A DNA stretch of 28,101 nt, taken from assembly GCA_003427395.1 (NCBI GenBank), contig BFEA01000002.1:1980761-2008861 (forward strand), written 5' to 3'. This document shows positions 1-10,734 of the stretch, in pieces (the first letter of the stretch is position 1; every line of letters starts with the position of its first letter). This DNA is from Chara braunii. Its lineage: Eukaryota; Streptophyta; Charophyceae; Charales; Characeae. The notes beneath the pieces are model-generated. The model did not search any database. It saw only the letters and a program-made list of their open reading frames with translations, and was not told where the DNA came from. The translations under genes and the position numbers were made by a program.

Positions 1-241
1 TTTTTTTTGTATTTTTTTTGATTGATTGATTGATTGATTGATTGGCAGTGGGGGGGTCACCTCGCCCTCGCGAACACACACACACACACACACACCCACA
101 CACACACACACACACCCACCCACACCCACACCCACACCCACACACACAAACGCGCGATCTTTTTTGTTTTTTTTTAATTTTTTTAATGGATTGATTGATA
201 AATTAATTGATTGGCAGTGAGTGGGTCGCCTCCCCCCCTTG

Positions 242-295
<54 letters not shown>

Positions 296-400
296 CGGGG
301 CAACTGCCCGTTTTTTTTTGCTACGAGCTTCTTTTTTTTTTCTTTTTTTTTCTCGTCTTTTTTGTTTTTCATTTTTTAAAAATCCTTTCAAAGGTCAAAA
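1..400. repeat. Compound microsatellite duplicated in tandem (poly-T, ATTG, AC runs)
   Basis: Seen directly: the unit T-run, ATTG repeats, GATTGGCAGTG, a GGGTC/CCTC spacer, GAACACAC and a long AC run occurs twice. GATTGGCAGTG is at 40-50 and again at 209-219, so the period is about 169 bp. Both units are followed by T-rich DNA. The second AC run (about 242-293) is purer than the first, which is interrupted by CCC. All reading frames here encode only Thr-His or Cys-Val repeats and are not genes. Confidence 0.85.
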
Positions 401-411
401 AAATAAAAAAA

Positions 412-448
412 ATGGGGTTGTAGATCTTTTCAAGATCTACAACCCCAT
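412..448. repeat. Perfect hairpin, 17-bp arms with 3-nt loop
   Basis: The left arm ATGGGGTTGTAGATCTT (412-428) is exactly complementary to AAGATCTACAACCCCAT (432-448), with loop TTC. A-rich DNA lies to the left and AT/T-rich DNA to the right, so weak pairing may extend outward. There is no coding context. It may be a tiny foldback element or a replication-slippage product. I cannot assign a function. Confidence 0.85.
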
Positions 449-484
449 ATATATATATTTTTTTGGTTTTTTTTTTTTTGGCCC

Positions 485-570
485 CCAAATCACCGTCGTA
501 CGGCCGCCGTCTGTACGCCCGTACGACCGTCCATCCGTTTGTACGCACGGGCCGTACGAGGGACGACACT
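485..570. repeat. GTACG-rich stretch resembling ends of the element at 10735-11430
   Basis: The segment contains several GTACG/CGTAC words (CCGTCGTACGG, GTACGCCCGTACGAC, GTACGCACGGGCCGTACG) after a T-rich run. The terminal regions of the inverted-repeat element in the gypsy RT are also dense in GTACG. The likeness is compositional and I could not align it over its length, so it may only be a shared word bias. Confidence 0.3.
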
Positions 571-655
571 GGTTGAGAACCAGAAATCACAGTAAACCAG
601 AGAAGTCAAAATTATGCAAAAGATACGAGGAGATGATTCCCACTTCCACACACTG

Positions 656-658
<3 letters not shown>

Positions 659-734
<76 letters not shown>
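659..734. repeat. (TC)n dinucleotide microsatellite
   Basis: An uninterrupted run of 38 TC units. Open frames across it encode Ser-Leu or Arg-Glu repeats and are artefacts of the dinucleotide. Confidence 0.95.
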
Positions 735-737
<3 letters not shown>

Positions 738-1860
738 GTTCCCACGATGCAGGCAGTGCGTCGCTTCGCACCCATCAACAACCCGAAGTTGTCATCCCAC
801 TTAGTCTAAGTATGCAAGCCAGATTCGCCCGTATGCTACAATCCTTCCCGGCCACACGTCAACCCCGCCTACCCAGCACCAGCTCGTCGAATCGCCCAAC
901 TCCCTACTCACCTTCCTGTCTCGGCTCGTTAGCCGATCCTCTCGACCGCACTAACTCTTCAAGTGTAGATTAGAGAGCGAAGTAGTCACGTTTACGAGTT
1001 TTACAACACTTAGTAGGTGTGCGAGGTAATTTTGGATTGTGCTGAAATGAGAAGCAGAAAGGAGGAGGGAGTGTGTACGGGTGCATGACAGGGCCGCGAC
1101 ATGGGGGACGTAGCTGCTCTCCACACATCGATCCAGTTATGCACCTACGGGTCAATGAGATAGACAGGAAAGAGGTGCAAAAAAACTTCGCTTGGCAAAA
1201 GAAAGAGAAAAAATCAAGAAGTGAGAGGATTACAGTTACACTTGTGTCTGCCAAGAAGGAGTAAGAAGAGATTGCAGCTGCGATTGGGATTTAGGCGCGG
1301 CGGGGGCAGAGCGTAGGACAAAACGCAGTAATGCGCGAGCAAGTAGGAAGCATCATGCGGTTACAGCAATAGAACTCCGTGACAAATTACAACACCCCTA
1401 ATTCGTAAATCAACCAAATTCCTAATGCCCATAATCCCTCGTATTTTGAATTAAAAAAAAAAAAGATTTTCCCGGTGCGATGATCGCGCCGAAATTTCTT
1501 TCCCTCCAGCAGAACAAGCAAGAAGCTATGGCAACAGTTATTTTCGCGCTCGCTAAGGCGCGATCCATTACTAACCGTCGTGGGACCAGCCTCTTTCAAA
1601 AGGATGGGGGCATTCATGTAGTTGGGTAGGCCCTTCCCGTCGTTCCCGATAACCCCCGAAGTACAACTGCGCAAAAAGTTGCACGTTCGTGGAAAGTAGT
1701 TTGTCACACATGTGATGGCATGGGGTTCCAATCTTGAGCAAGCTCCTGCTTGCTTATCCCTGCCTTGCACAAAAGAAGAAAGTGGGGGAGGAAGAGGTAA
1801 GTGAAATAAAGAGAAGGAGAGAAGGGCCGCCATTGACTCCCGATCCCTTCCCTTGCTGAT
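735..1860. other. No recognised gene
   Basis: Mixed composition with a short poly-A at about 1453-1464. The longest open frame (minus, 1387-1833, 148 codons) crosses that poly-A, giving Phe runs, and shows no domain I know. Nothing here can be supported as a gene. Confidence 0.5.
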
Positions 1861-3785
1861 GCATCAACGATGATCATTGCCCTTCCGGTGACGCGGGTAG
1901 TCTCAATACAGGGGGCGGGAGTGGCGGGTGCGATTGAGGAAGTGGCGAGATAAAGAGAGCCATTGGCCTCACTCCGGTAGGGATAGTGGCGCACCGTACC
2001 AGCTGATGGACACGTGGGAAGCGTCGATTGCGATACAAGAGGGAAGCAAGGTAGTCGGGGTAAAGGGTACATAAGGTGTGGAGGAGGTCAGCGCGAAACT
2101 GTTCGTACTGCGAGCAAGCGCGGATTGTCCCCGTGATCAAGCAATTGACTTCAATGTTATTGAAGTATCACCATTCCAGGCCGAAGAGGAGGATATGGAG
2201 GCGAAAGAAGGAAACGAGGGATTGGGTAGTCTCGTGGGGGAAGACTTCGCACACGAGACATGTGGCGTAGAAATGGTGAAACAGAGAAGGGGGGAACGGG
2301 TGCCAAGTGTCAGGGAAGGGCGTGCACTCCGAGATCTGGCGAAAGGAGAGGTAGTCAAGGGTACGTCGAGAGAATGACTGGGGACGCAGCCCAATCGACT
2401 GCATCTGTACGTATGCGTAGGGCTGAGCGGTTGGCGGGAGTGGGTGACGGGCTGCGGGCTCTTCTCCTGTGGGTCCCTGCTCCTGTTGGCCCGCCATCGC
2501 GTCCTTCTTCCTCCTCCGACAACTCTTGATTTCGCGAGGGGTCGCCTATCGGTGCCTCCGTTATGTGCCGCTTTCCTTTAGCGCGTTCTTTCGTCTTCCT
2601 TTATGCTTCTTCGCTCTGCTCCCCCTGTTCCTCCTCGGAGTGCTCGCTGGATCCCGACTCCGAACTCTGTTCCTTCTCGCTTTGCGTTGCTGTCACTTCC
2701 AAGAAGAATGGATCGATGAACTCGTCCGGGTCCAGGTACTGACCTGCTGACGGGCAGTACCGATTTTCGTCGTTATACCGAGCGAGGTGTAGCCACAACA
2801 ATTGCGGCCTTAGTGTTCGCTCCAACGCCCCTGGTTCTGACCTCTTGTCGTCCTAATAAAGAATGTCGAGGGGCAGGTCGTCGAGGAGCTAGGCGAGAGG
2901 CAGCAACAGTTCCTCTGTGATTGACACAAAGTGATCAGCGCCCACCTCCTCGAATGTGATCCCCAACAGTTCTCCTTCCACGCCTGAATAATCAGCCACT
3001 CGACGTCCCTATCTCTGTCGAGATCGTTCGGGTCATGTGGACGGGTGGGCGACTGTCAGAGAGTCGGAAAGTCGAACGACAGTATGAACGTGGATAGTCG
3101 GTGCTGGTCCATGTATTTTCCTCGAAGGGGACCAACTCCGAAAGAATCACCTCCGGGTCCGAAGGGCACCACCGGATCAGGTGAGTGTCAATGTCATCGG
3201 TGCTCTCCACCTGTTCTCCTGGCCGCGCAAGCCTGTGTCTCCACGTAGTTGCCAACTCCGCCGCCCAGCGTCGCAGCCCCAGAATACAGCTCTCGTGGAC
3301 GCTCGCATGCAACGTCAATAGGTCCCCGTTGAAAAACATGAGCACTGAGATGTGGCTAACTTCAGGAGGAGAGAGTCGTAGAAACGTCGATCCCTCTCCC
3401 AAGACCCTTCCCATGGTTCCGAGATGGACGAATCTGAACTCGGCCGCCTCGTAGATACTTGGCGTGCTAAAGAACTACGCGAATCGTAGTAGATCCGGAC
3501 TAAGCCGAGGATGGTGCACATGCCAGATCGAAGAGATGAATCCACGCGGCGTCAACATACGTCGACTGATAATTTGTTTTGTCGCGAAACTTGTGGCGAC
3601 GGCTGAGTCAAAGAGGGTAAGTCACGAAAAGAGGGGGAAGAAGGAGATTCCAATTCCTCGCTCTCCCACTCAAAAGTGGCATGGGAGCTAGGCGGTGATG
3701 GAGGAGAGGAGGCAGACAAAGGGCGGAGATAGGACACGTTGTGAGGAAACCCGGGGAGGGGCCGCCTACCGTTCGCCGAAGCCAA
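1860..3785 (-). pseudogene. Broken coding relic of unknown family with acidic Ser/Glu region
   Basis: I do not recognise the function. On the minus strand, protein-like segments follow one another but switch frame. The first begins with a Met at 3785 (MASANGRRPLPGFPHNVSY). A second frame (about 3474-2992) contains IYEAAEFRFVHLGTMG, NGDLLTLHASVHES and VPFEENTWTSTDYPRS. A third (2825-2601) has GQYLDPDEFIDPFFLEVTA, then a Ser/Glu-rich acidic tail. A fourth (2497 to about 1990) has LDYLSFRQISECTPFPDTW, HILLFGLEW, an in-frame TGA at 2168-2170, then YFNNIEVNCLITGTIRACS. That last frame is the same on both sides of the stop, which suggests one point lesion. With indels ignored the product would exceed 550 residues. 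The style resembles gag-like or lineage-specific repeat proteins; this is an impression only. Boundaries are approximate. Confidence 0.5.
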
Positions 3786-5212
3786 GGACCAGAGTGCCTG
3801 CCACTCACTGCGTCCGCTTCACAGGTCCTCGGTGACCAACACGTTGTCTGTGTTTGATTTGGCTGTTATGCGTCTTCTTCGTGTTGAACTCGTAGTACTT
3901 ATCTGTTCCACTGAAAAGATTGAGAAATTAAGTTCGGGATATATTTTACAAAATTGATCGGGAGTTCTGAAATCTCGCTGATTATACAGTAAGAAGTTTA
4001 GAAACAAAAGAAAAGTTATCCCTTCTCACAATGAAACAATGCAAGATTTCCAATGATCAGCCGATGCAACAACAATAATCCCACATTTCTCTGATGGTTG
4101 GTTATACTTAGCGGGACAAACTAAAATATGACTATCATCAATGCCCCAAGCAATCACTTTTCTCACAACCTTCGCTTAGGGCTGCCTAAGCCTGCCTTTG
4201 CTCGCTGTTCGTCCTCCCGTCAGGGCCGTCAACACTTAATAATCTTAGTTGTTGTCAAGCACGGTGGAGTATCTACCAAAGTACTCTTTCCCCCTTTCAA
4301 CTCACTTTCTTCACCACTATATCTTTCATGTTCCCCACTCTGACCCTCTCACTCCTTCACTCAGCATGCATTTCCTGACTCTCTTTCAATCAGCATAGTC
4401 AATCTGAAAAGAATTTGCCCACAGGTTCAATATTAGGAAGCACGGCCAAGGCAATTACCAGTCTCGATTTTGACACAATCCAGGGAATAAATCATCAGTA
4501 CACTGGTCACTCCCCGAATGTCGATTGAACGTTGCGTCGAGTCAACGAGCAGGCTAAGTCCGGTAACCCCACATGTAACTTGAGACAGGGGATGATATGT
4601 ATACCCAATCCTCGGACAATCAATGATTTGCTCATCAGAGGCTTTGGAGTATTCTCTCAGGTCGACTTAAACTTTTACGCGTCAGGAATGTTAAGTATGC
4701 TCAATACTAGGTGAGTCAACAACCCGCTCAAAGGGCTGCCTTTGAGTATTTCTCACAAGACAACTTGAAATTTATCGCAACAAGAAAATTTTGTGTGATC
4801 ACAAGCTTCGATGAATGCCCTCCGTTCGCACTTCCAACGACTTCCTTTTTCTCACACAGCCACCCGCTCTACTAACTTCTTCTGTGGGCATCCATAGTGT
4901 CGTTCGGAAATCGCATCGCGTTGATCTGCCACTTTTCATTCATAGCAAGGGTAGGGACCGCAGTCTCACTCATCGACTGACGTGAGTGTGCCGCTAATTA
5001 GATAACGAAAGAGCAAAATCCAATCTCGTTCATCTTGCTTCAGCGGCTTCACTTCCGAGCGCAAGGCGTGGAGTAGGAGAAAACGCTCGACGACATACCC
5101 TCTTTGACACTGTTCACACTCAAACACTTTACGCCTATGCTGCAGCGCTTCCACTAGACTCTATCGCGATTGAACTAGCTCGCCGCCAAGAAGAGGCTCA
5201 TGCAATAAAAAT
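3786..5212. other. No recognised gene
   Basis: Unremarkable mixed sequence. A 62-codon minus frame at 4966-5154 contains CEQC but lacks the paired histidines of a zinc finger. No RNA gene or repeat is visible by eye. Confidence 0.45.
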
Positions 5213-5283
5213 AATAGTTATTATTATTGCCTTTATTTAAGTTTATTATTATTATTATTGTTATTATTATTATTATTATTACT
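5213..5283. repeat. (ATT)n trinucleotide microsatellite, interrupted
   Basis: Runs of TTATTATTATT are interrupted by GCCTTTATTTAAG and a single TTG. This is a clear low-complexity tract in otherwise balanced DNA. Confidence 0.9.
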
Positions 5284-6350
5284 ATTTTGCGCGGCAGCTG
5301 TCAGAGCCGCTCAGAAGGATAGCTTTTAGGCGATCTTTCCCTCGCTCCCACTCGCAGTTACCCCTTTGTATTTTTACACTTGGTCCCTTTCTTCTGCTCG
5401 CTACGAGATACTAACGAGCGGAGTGTTTACTCCCAGGGGATATCACGCTGTCATGCCAACTCTCTCTTTCCCCCTTAGCAGTTCAAGAGCTCATGCGATA
5501 ACAAGCGGATGACGTTCGAGATCCTAAAGATATTGATGCTTATATTTTTGATAATAAAGCTAGTAAATTTAGAAGTGATATTCACTACAGAGCTAGCGCG
5601 CCGTATCCATCCGTTTGTGGCTGAACTCACCTGCACAGGTGTGATCGCTTACTCCTTTTCCACCATCGTTTGTGAACTCGATCAGGAAGTCAAAGGGCTC
5701 GCTTCTCTCTCTGTCATCTAGAGTCACATTTTCCCCTCCCAGTTCTTCGCAGTTTAGCTACCACGGTGTCTCTCTAGGTCAGCCCGCGCTGGAGGTCGCC
5801 CGCTTGGACCCACAACCAAACGCAATCGTACACTCGCGAGCAGGAACTCTCTCCGATTCATTCCGCTTTGCCTGATAATTATCTCCTTCCCGCCAGGATC
5901 CCTCTTCCAATCGTCGCTTTCGAGTTACAGAAACAACACTTATCTCGAGCTAGCCGTTCCCGTCAGTTTACAGGGGTTTTACTGAGCTCGGTCGAGTCTA
6001 CTGCTAAACGGCGATCCAAGGGCGACGCACTAGTTCTCCTCCAGGAACTCCCCTTCCCGCCTTGACGGAAGCTTCTGTGCTCTGAGAACACTGAGCCCAC
6101 CGCTCATTCGTCTCCCTTCCAGTACAGGTGAACGCCTGCTATCCCAAATTTGCCTGCAACGTTCGCTAGCAGAGCCGAATTCATTCAGGAATCCGAGCGT
6201 TGAGTACACAGTGCGCGCCCTTTTTCATCGCCTGAGCGTCTCTACTCCCCGCTATTATTCATATCATTACAGTGAAGTGGCGTCTCAAGCACCGAAAACA
6301 CTTGTTGTCGCATCCGCCAATCGGGACTCCCCAACATCATCCGAAATGTT
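5284..6350. other. No recognised gene
   Basis: Mixed composition with short open frames on both strands, none longer than about 70 codons, and none with a motif I recognise. Confidence 0.45.
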
Positions 6351-6351
6351 A

Positions 6352-6450
6352 GTGTGGGCGGGGGACACCAGGCACACTCCCTCGCACTCTCTTCGAGTTC
6401 GCCTGTCTGAACTGAGCCGTGGTGTGGGCAGTGTACACCAGGCACGCTGG
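6352..6450. repeat. Imperfect direct repeat, period about 70 bp
   Basis: GTGTGGGCGGGGGACACCAG, followed by GCACACT, at about 6352 recurs as GTGTGGGCAGTGTACACCAG, followed by GCACGCT, at about 6422. The intervening 40 bp are not obviously repeated. Confidence 0.55.
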
Positions 6451-6534
6451 TCTGGTCCTCTCCCCGAATGAATCCCCTTGTCAACTGGGCTCGGCTATAT
6501 GCGGACCGCCGCGCTCGCCGTGACCTCAGCAGAC

Positions 6535-7340
6535 CGATGGTTCCTGAAAATCCAGGTTCTCAGACCCGGAATAGTGACGGTACCAATGCAGTCCATGAAA
6601 GTCAAGCGGTACCAGCAGGTCGCCCCAAGTACCGGACCGTATCCGCAATTACTGAAGTAGGCACATAGTGTCAGGTAGCAGCGAACCAGGAGCATCGAGG
6701 CCTTCACATTCTGAATATTTACCATACCAAGCAGCAGTAAGATGCCCCATCTCCAAGTAGTGACCACACCAGCCTCAGACTTGATCCCGAACCAATGGCC
6801 AAACCTGATTAATAAGACAGTTCATGGGCTGTTCCCTATCCGCACCAGTTACCGAACCTGAAAAGAACGGGAACAGGACGCAATACCTTGGCCCAATGTC
6901 GTGTCAGTATCAGTGCAGTGAAAATATCAATGTCGATCCTGCTCCGAATGAGTCTACCATTCCTGTCCCAGACCAGCAACCGTTCCACACCAACGTGGAA
7001 TACCGTACCGTGCCGCCAATACCATGCCATTTTCTGTAAATGTCCCGAACCAGTGTACCGTGCCAGACACAAAAGTACCGACTTGCAGAAATCCGGCCCA
7101 GCCCCGAACCAGTAACCGAGCCTGTCCAATATGGAGTATAGTACGATGTCGCAGATGAACCCGTTGCCTCACCCCCATATCGTCGTGACCAGAGAACAGA
7201 ATCCCATGTTGTGCCATAAATATGCCATGCCAGCACCCGCAAAATCTATATTGTACCTGTTCCGCACCAAAGTGTCATGCCCGTTCCAGAGATGCCCCCG
7301 GACCAAGGTCGTAAGGTCGCGTAACCTGTAGCAGCCCATG
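6535..7340. repeat. Degenerate minisatellite-like stretch rich in GTACC/CGAACC words
   Basis: Words such as GGTACC, CCGTACC, GTACCG, CCGAACCAGT and CCAGACCAGCA recur at irregular spacing, giving Trp/Gly/Arg-rich frames on the minus strand and Pro/Thr-rich frames on the plus strand. I cannot define a clean unit or period. This looks like an old, decayed tandem array, not coding DNA, although a diverged repetitive protein cannot be excluded. Confidence 0.4.
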
Positions 7341-7847
7341 CCGCCGCGACCCAAAATCGGCCCCTTTCACTCAAGATAACTCGCGCTATAAATCAGGTGG
7401 ATCGGAAAATCAAAGGTCTCGTCGGATCAACGGGCAGTACATAAATAAATAATTTCCAGCAAAACTCCATAAAAAATGAATCCCGTCAAAAAATAATTAA
7501 ACAATAAATAATCATCCGTTTTTGTTTCTTTAATGATTTATTTCCTTTTTTCTCATTCTTAATGCTATTATTAAAATTGACGAAAAATGAGGACCATTTC
7601 GCCAAAACTTGTGAATTCTGAAGAAAATTAATTAATTAACAAATGTTTATTTGTTTTCTTCCTCCTTATTGTTTTTAATTCCTTTTCTCGGTTTTAATTT
7701 TGTCGTTAGAATTAATAAAATCTGAAGGGTCATTCCTTCGTCAATTGCTCAGTGTGAAAACGACGCGCCGAGGCCTACTACCGCGCCTCCGTACCGCGAC
7801 CAAACGCTTCGGAAATAGCCTCGGAACGGACAAAAAAATAGTGGAAG
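7341..7847. other. AT-rich stretch downstream of the gypsy pol; no gene seen
   Basis: About 7440-7720 is AT-rich (ATAAATAAATAAT, TTAATTAATTAAC). It lies where the 3' untranslated region and 3' LTR of the minus-strand gypsy element would be expected. I could not match it to sequence upstream of the gag start near 14.5 kb, so no LTR is claimed. Confidence 0.5.
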
Positions 7848-8060
7848 TTAGGCGCGACAGGCGCGGCCGTTCATCATGTCGATTTCAAGGGTTGGTTTCA
7901 ATAATTGATGGGGGACTTTAGGGATCCTCTTCCGACCCCTAATTTCTCCCGACGACTTTGATGAAAGTACCGGCTGATTCTCCCATAGGCACTTATCCCG
8001 AGGCCCAATCCATCGTATTTCGGGTGGCAGACTGGGTTGCGGCCGCCCGCCAACATGGCG
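7848..8060 (-). pseudogene. C-terminal tail after gypsy integrase
   Basis: The frame that contains the GPY/F-like module runs on to 7848 (EIRWIGPRDKCLWENQPVLS, RKRIPKVPHQLLKPTLEID). No domain is recognised. It may be the natural C-terminus of Pol or read-through into noncoding sequence. Confidence 0.45.
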
Positions 8061-9350
8061 GATGATGGGACAAGCCGATTGACTGCCCGAGACTTCCGGC
8101 GCAAGGCGCACCGTGTTCAACCCGTTCGGACCGAGCTCCACTATGCGGAATTGGTTGAAGAATCGTGGCGCTAGCTTACCCTTACGAGCACATTTCCTTA
8201 CCTACACGATGTCCCCTAATATATCTTGGGGCCGAGGCCCAGCGTTCCCATTTCGGGCCTCATAGCTCCGAACTTGCCGACCGTGGGCCATTTCGGTCAT
8301 TCGCTGTCTTTTTCAGCTTACCAAGGGAGGGCCATTTCCATCAATTCCAAATGGCGTTTGACCTTGTTTCTAGTCGTTGCCCTCGTAGGCCGTCGACTCA
8401 GCGTCGTTTCATCGTTAAGGCCTGCCAAGGCTACGCAAGCTAAGCTATTGGTTCGTAGTTGGAATGGGGACAGTCCTGTAGATTCGTGAGGCGTTCCTCG
8501 ATGGATAGCCAGGATGTGGTCCACGATGTCGGACGAGGGCCTTGTGTCCCTGGCTGCGATGTTCCGCCGCAGTGCCGTCTTGATCACCCGGTTTGTGTTT
8601 TCTACCAGTCCATTTGATTAGAACATATGGGGAGCAGTGTTCCAAATGGAGACGCCATGTACGACCAGACTCCTCAAAACCTCCCCTCGGAATTCTGCTC
8701 TGTTGTCTGTCATAATTTCCTCCGTATCCTGATGCATACCGAGGAAACGGTTGACATACCGCACAATTTCCGCCATTTGTTTCGTCTTACAAGGGTAGGC
8801 CTCAATCCATTTGGAAAAGTGATCTACGAATACTAATAGGACTGAATATTCAGAGCTATTAGGACCGGGGGGACCACAATGTCCGTAGTGTCCATGGTAA
8901 CCCTCTGGAATGGCCGTTCGACTACCGTTGGCGTTATTGACCTAGGTGGTTAAACCGGCGCCTTGTCTGACGTGCAAACAAGGTAATTTTTGACAATAAA
9001 TTTAACGTCACGGTCGTCCGTAATATTGGACCAATACCATTTATTCTTGTCGATGACGGTCTTTTCATGGGCCGACCTTACCCAGCCATGAACGGGTGAG
9101 GTGCGAACATCTAGATCCCGCTTCCATCCATTTTTGGCTTTTCTAAACGTCCCTCGTTCCATGTAAAATCTCGAGCCCTTTCATTGGCTTGTCTCCGATC
9201 CTCCTTAGGGAATTCTCGAAGAGAGTTCCCCACTACGGCAGATATCAGAACTACATTTGTCCATACCTCGACACGTTTAAACCGTCGCGTCTTCTCCATT
9301 CCTTCCGACGTAGCTTCGAGGAATCGAACCTTCGTCAGAATCTTGTCGGC
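8060..9350 (-). pseudogene. Gypsy integrase (zinc region, DDE core, C-terminal module)
   Basis: An H2C2-type region lies around 8985-9110 (VHGWVRSAHEKTVIDKNKWY, ending in FIVKNYLVC), with eroded histidines. The core follows: first Asp in VTMDTT (8890-8892), then a one-base slip, EYSVLLVFVDHFSKWIEAY, second Asp in IMTDNRAEFRGEV (8705-8707), and Glu in NGLVENTNRVIKTAL (8600-8602), about 35 codons after the second Asp. A TAA at 8618-8620 sits just before NGLVE. The C-terminal module is recognisable (KGKLAPRFFNQFRIVELGPN, then GLNTVRL; about 8080-8200) with a TAG at 8202-8204. Integrase inserts the element DNA. No chromodomain was recognised. Confidence 0.88.
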
Positions 9351-9606
9351 ACGGCACAAGGGGCAGAGCCACAACTTTTGCAGCTTTCTATACTGAATAC
9401 AAGATCCGTGGGCCCTCGAGACACACTATTGCAATCTATCAATTCTACGTAACCCTTCCCCCGCGGGTGCATCGAAACCGAATAGACTTGTGAGATAGCT
9501 TCACAGAAACAACCGAATTGGTCGGGCAAGGAGAGGACAAACGAAGAGATAGGAGAGAGAGGACTCTCATGATTACGTTCTCCGCCTGCCGCCATGAGGC
9601 CACATG

Positions 9607-10293
9607 TCACTTCCCAGTCCGCCTACGGAGGACTACTACTTTTCCGTACGTTGGCCCTTTGGCCAGCTCTGACTCTTTCCATGGAGTGATCTCTTCTCCC
9701 TTGGTTATCTTGCCTGGTCGATGCAACCTCGTCAACCTGTTTGCGTTTCCGTGCTTCTCCGTTTTTCGATGGACGATATCGAAGTCATACTCCTGCAGTC
9801 GCACGACCCATCGTCCAATCATGCCCGTGTAGTTGGTGAGCTTCTTGAGAGCCAGTAAGAGCTCATGATCCGTAACAAGGAGGAATTTCTGCCCATACAA
9901 ATAATGATGGAAATGTTGAACTCCCTAGACGACCGCGTAGCATTCTCCTTGAGGGGCCGAATCGTTCCGCCGCTCGTCTGGTACCGTCCGGGAGGAGTAC
10001 TCGATGACATGTTTCCGATCGTCCTTTCCTTTTTGCGCTAAAATGGCGGAGATTGCCTCGGGTTGCCAGTCTGTGATAAGTATATATTGCTTTCTCGGGT
10101 CCAGCCGATTTAAAATGAGCGCGAAGATTAGGGTATTTTTCAAAGTGGAAAAGGCCCGTCCGCACTCCTCGTCCCATTTTAATGGCTGGTCCTTTCTTAG
10201 GAGGTTCGTTAGAGGCCATGCGATCGCCTCGAATCCTTTGATGAATCGCCGGTAGTATGAGGCCAGGTCCAATAAGGCTCGAATCTGCGTCAC
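9607..10293 (-). pseudogene. Gypsy RT connection and RNase H domain
   Basis: The connection reads IRALLDLASYYRRFIKGFEA then LTNLLRKDQPLKWDEEC. RNase H has its first acidic residue in ILITDWQPEAISAILAQKG (Asp codon 10069-10071), HVIEYSSRTVPDERRNDSAP and QGECYAVV. A TAG follows at 9925-9927 where a Trp is usual, and the same frame continues with LYGQKFLLVTDHELLLALKK, NYTGMIGRWVVRLQEYDFDI and HRKTEKHGNANRLTRLHRPG. The usual N-A-D of the last motif reads N-A-N, so a catalytic Asp seems lost. RNase H removes template RNA during reverse transcription. Confidence 0.88.
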
Positions 10294-10726
10294 TGTTGTC
10301 GGCGTCCCGAACTGCTTCCACCTTTCACGAGCTTGGCCTCAGTCCTCCTCGGGTTACCACGTACCTAAGGAATGAGATATTCGAGAGGAAGACTTCGTTC
10401 TTTTCCAAGGCAATTTCGAAACCAGCATCTCGTAACGCTCCAAGTGTTCACTCGATGTGTTGTGCATGCCCATGAAACGATCCCGAGTATACCAATATGT
10501 CGTCCATGTACACAACGACGCAAAAGTTGCCCATCCCTTGTGTCAAACGAGTGTTGTTAACGAAATTTTGAAATGGGACGTTCATAGCTCTATGAAAGGT
10601 AGCCGGAGCGTTGCATATTCCCATAGGACATCGAACCCACTGCCACGTGCCTTCAAACGGTACAAACACCGTCTTCGACCGATCCTCTTCCTTAACCAGA
10701 ATATGATGGAATCTGTGGTGGATATC

Positions 10727-10734
10727 GAACTTAC
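10727..10734. repeat. Left target-site duplication GAACTTAC
   Basis: Exact 8-bp match to 11431-11438, immediately outside the inverted termini. It codes part of the conserved RT segment before the palm Asp. Confidence 0.9.

Noticed and set aside
318-973. Plus frames with long Ser-Leu runs
   Set aside because: The (TC)n microsatellite creates them; no start context or domain.
1387-1833. 148-codon minus frame
   Set aside because: Runs through a poly-A tract and lacks any motif; likely chance.
4966-5154. Frame with CEQC, possible C2H2 zinc finger
   Set aside because: The two correctly spaced histidines are missing.
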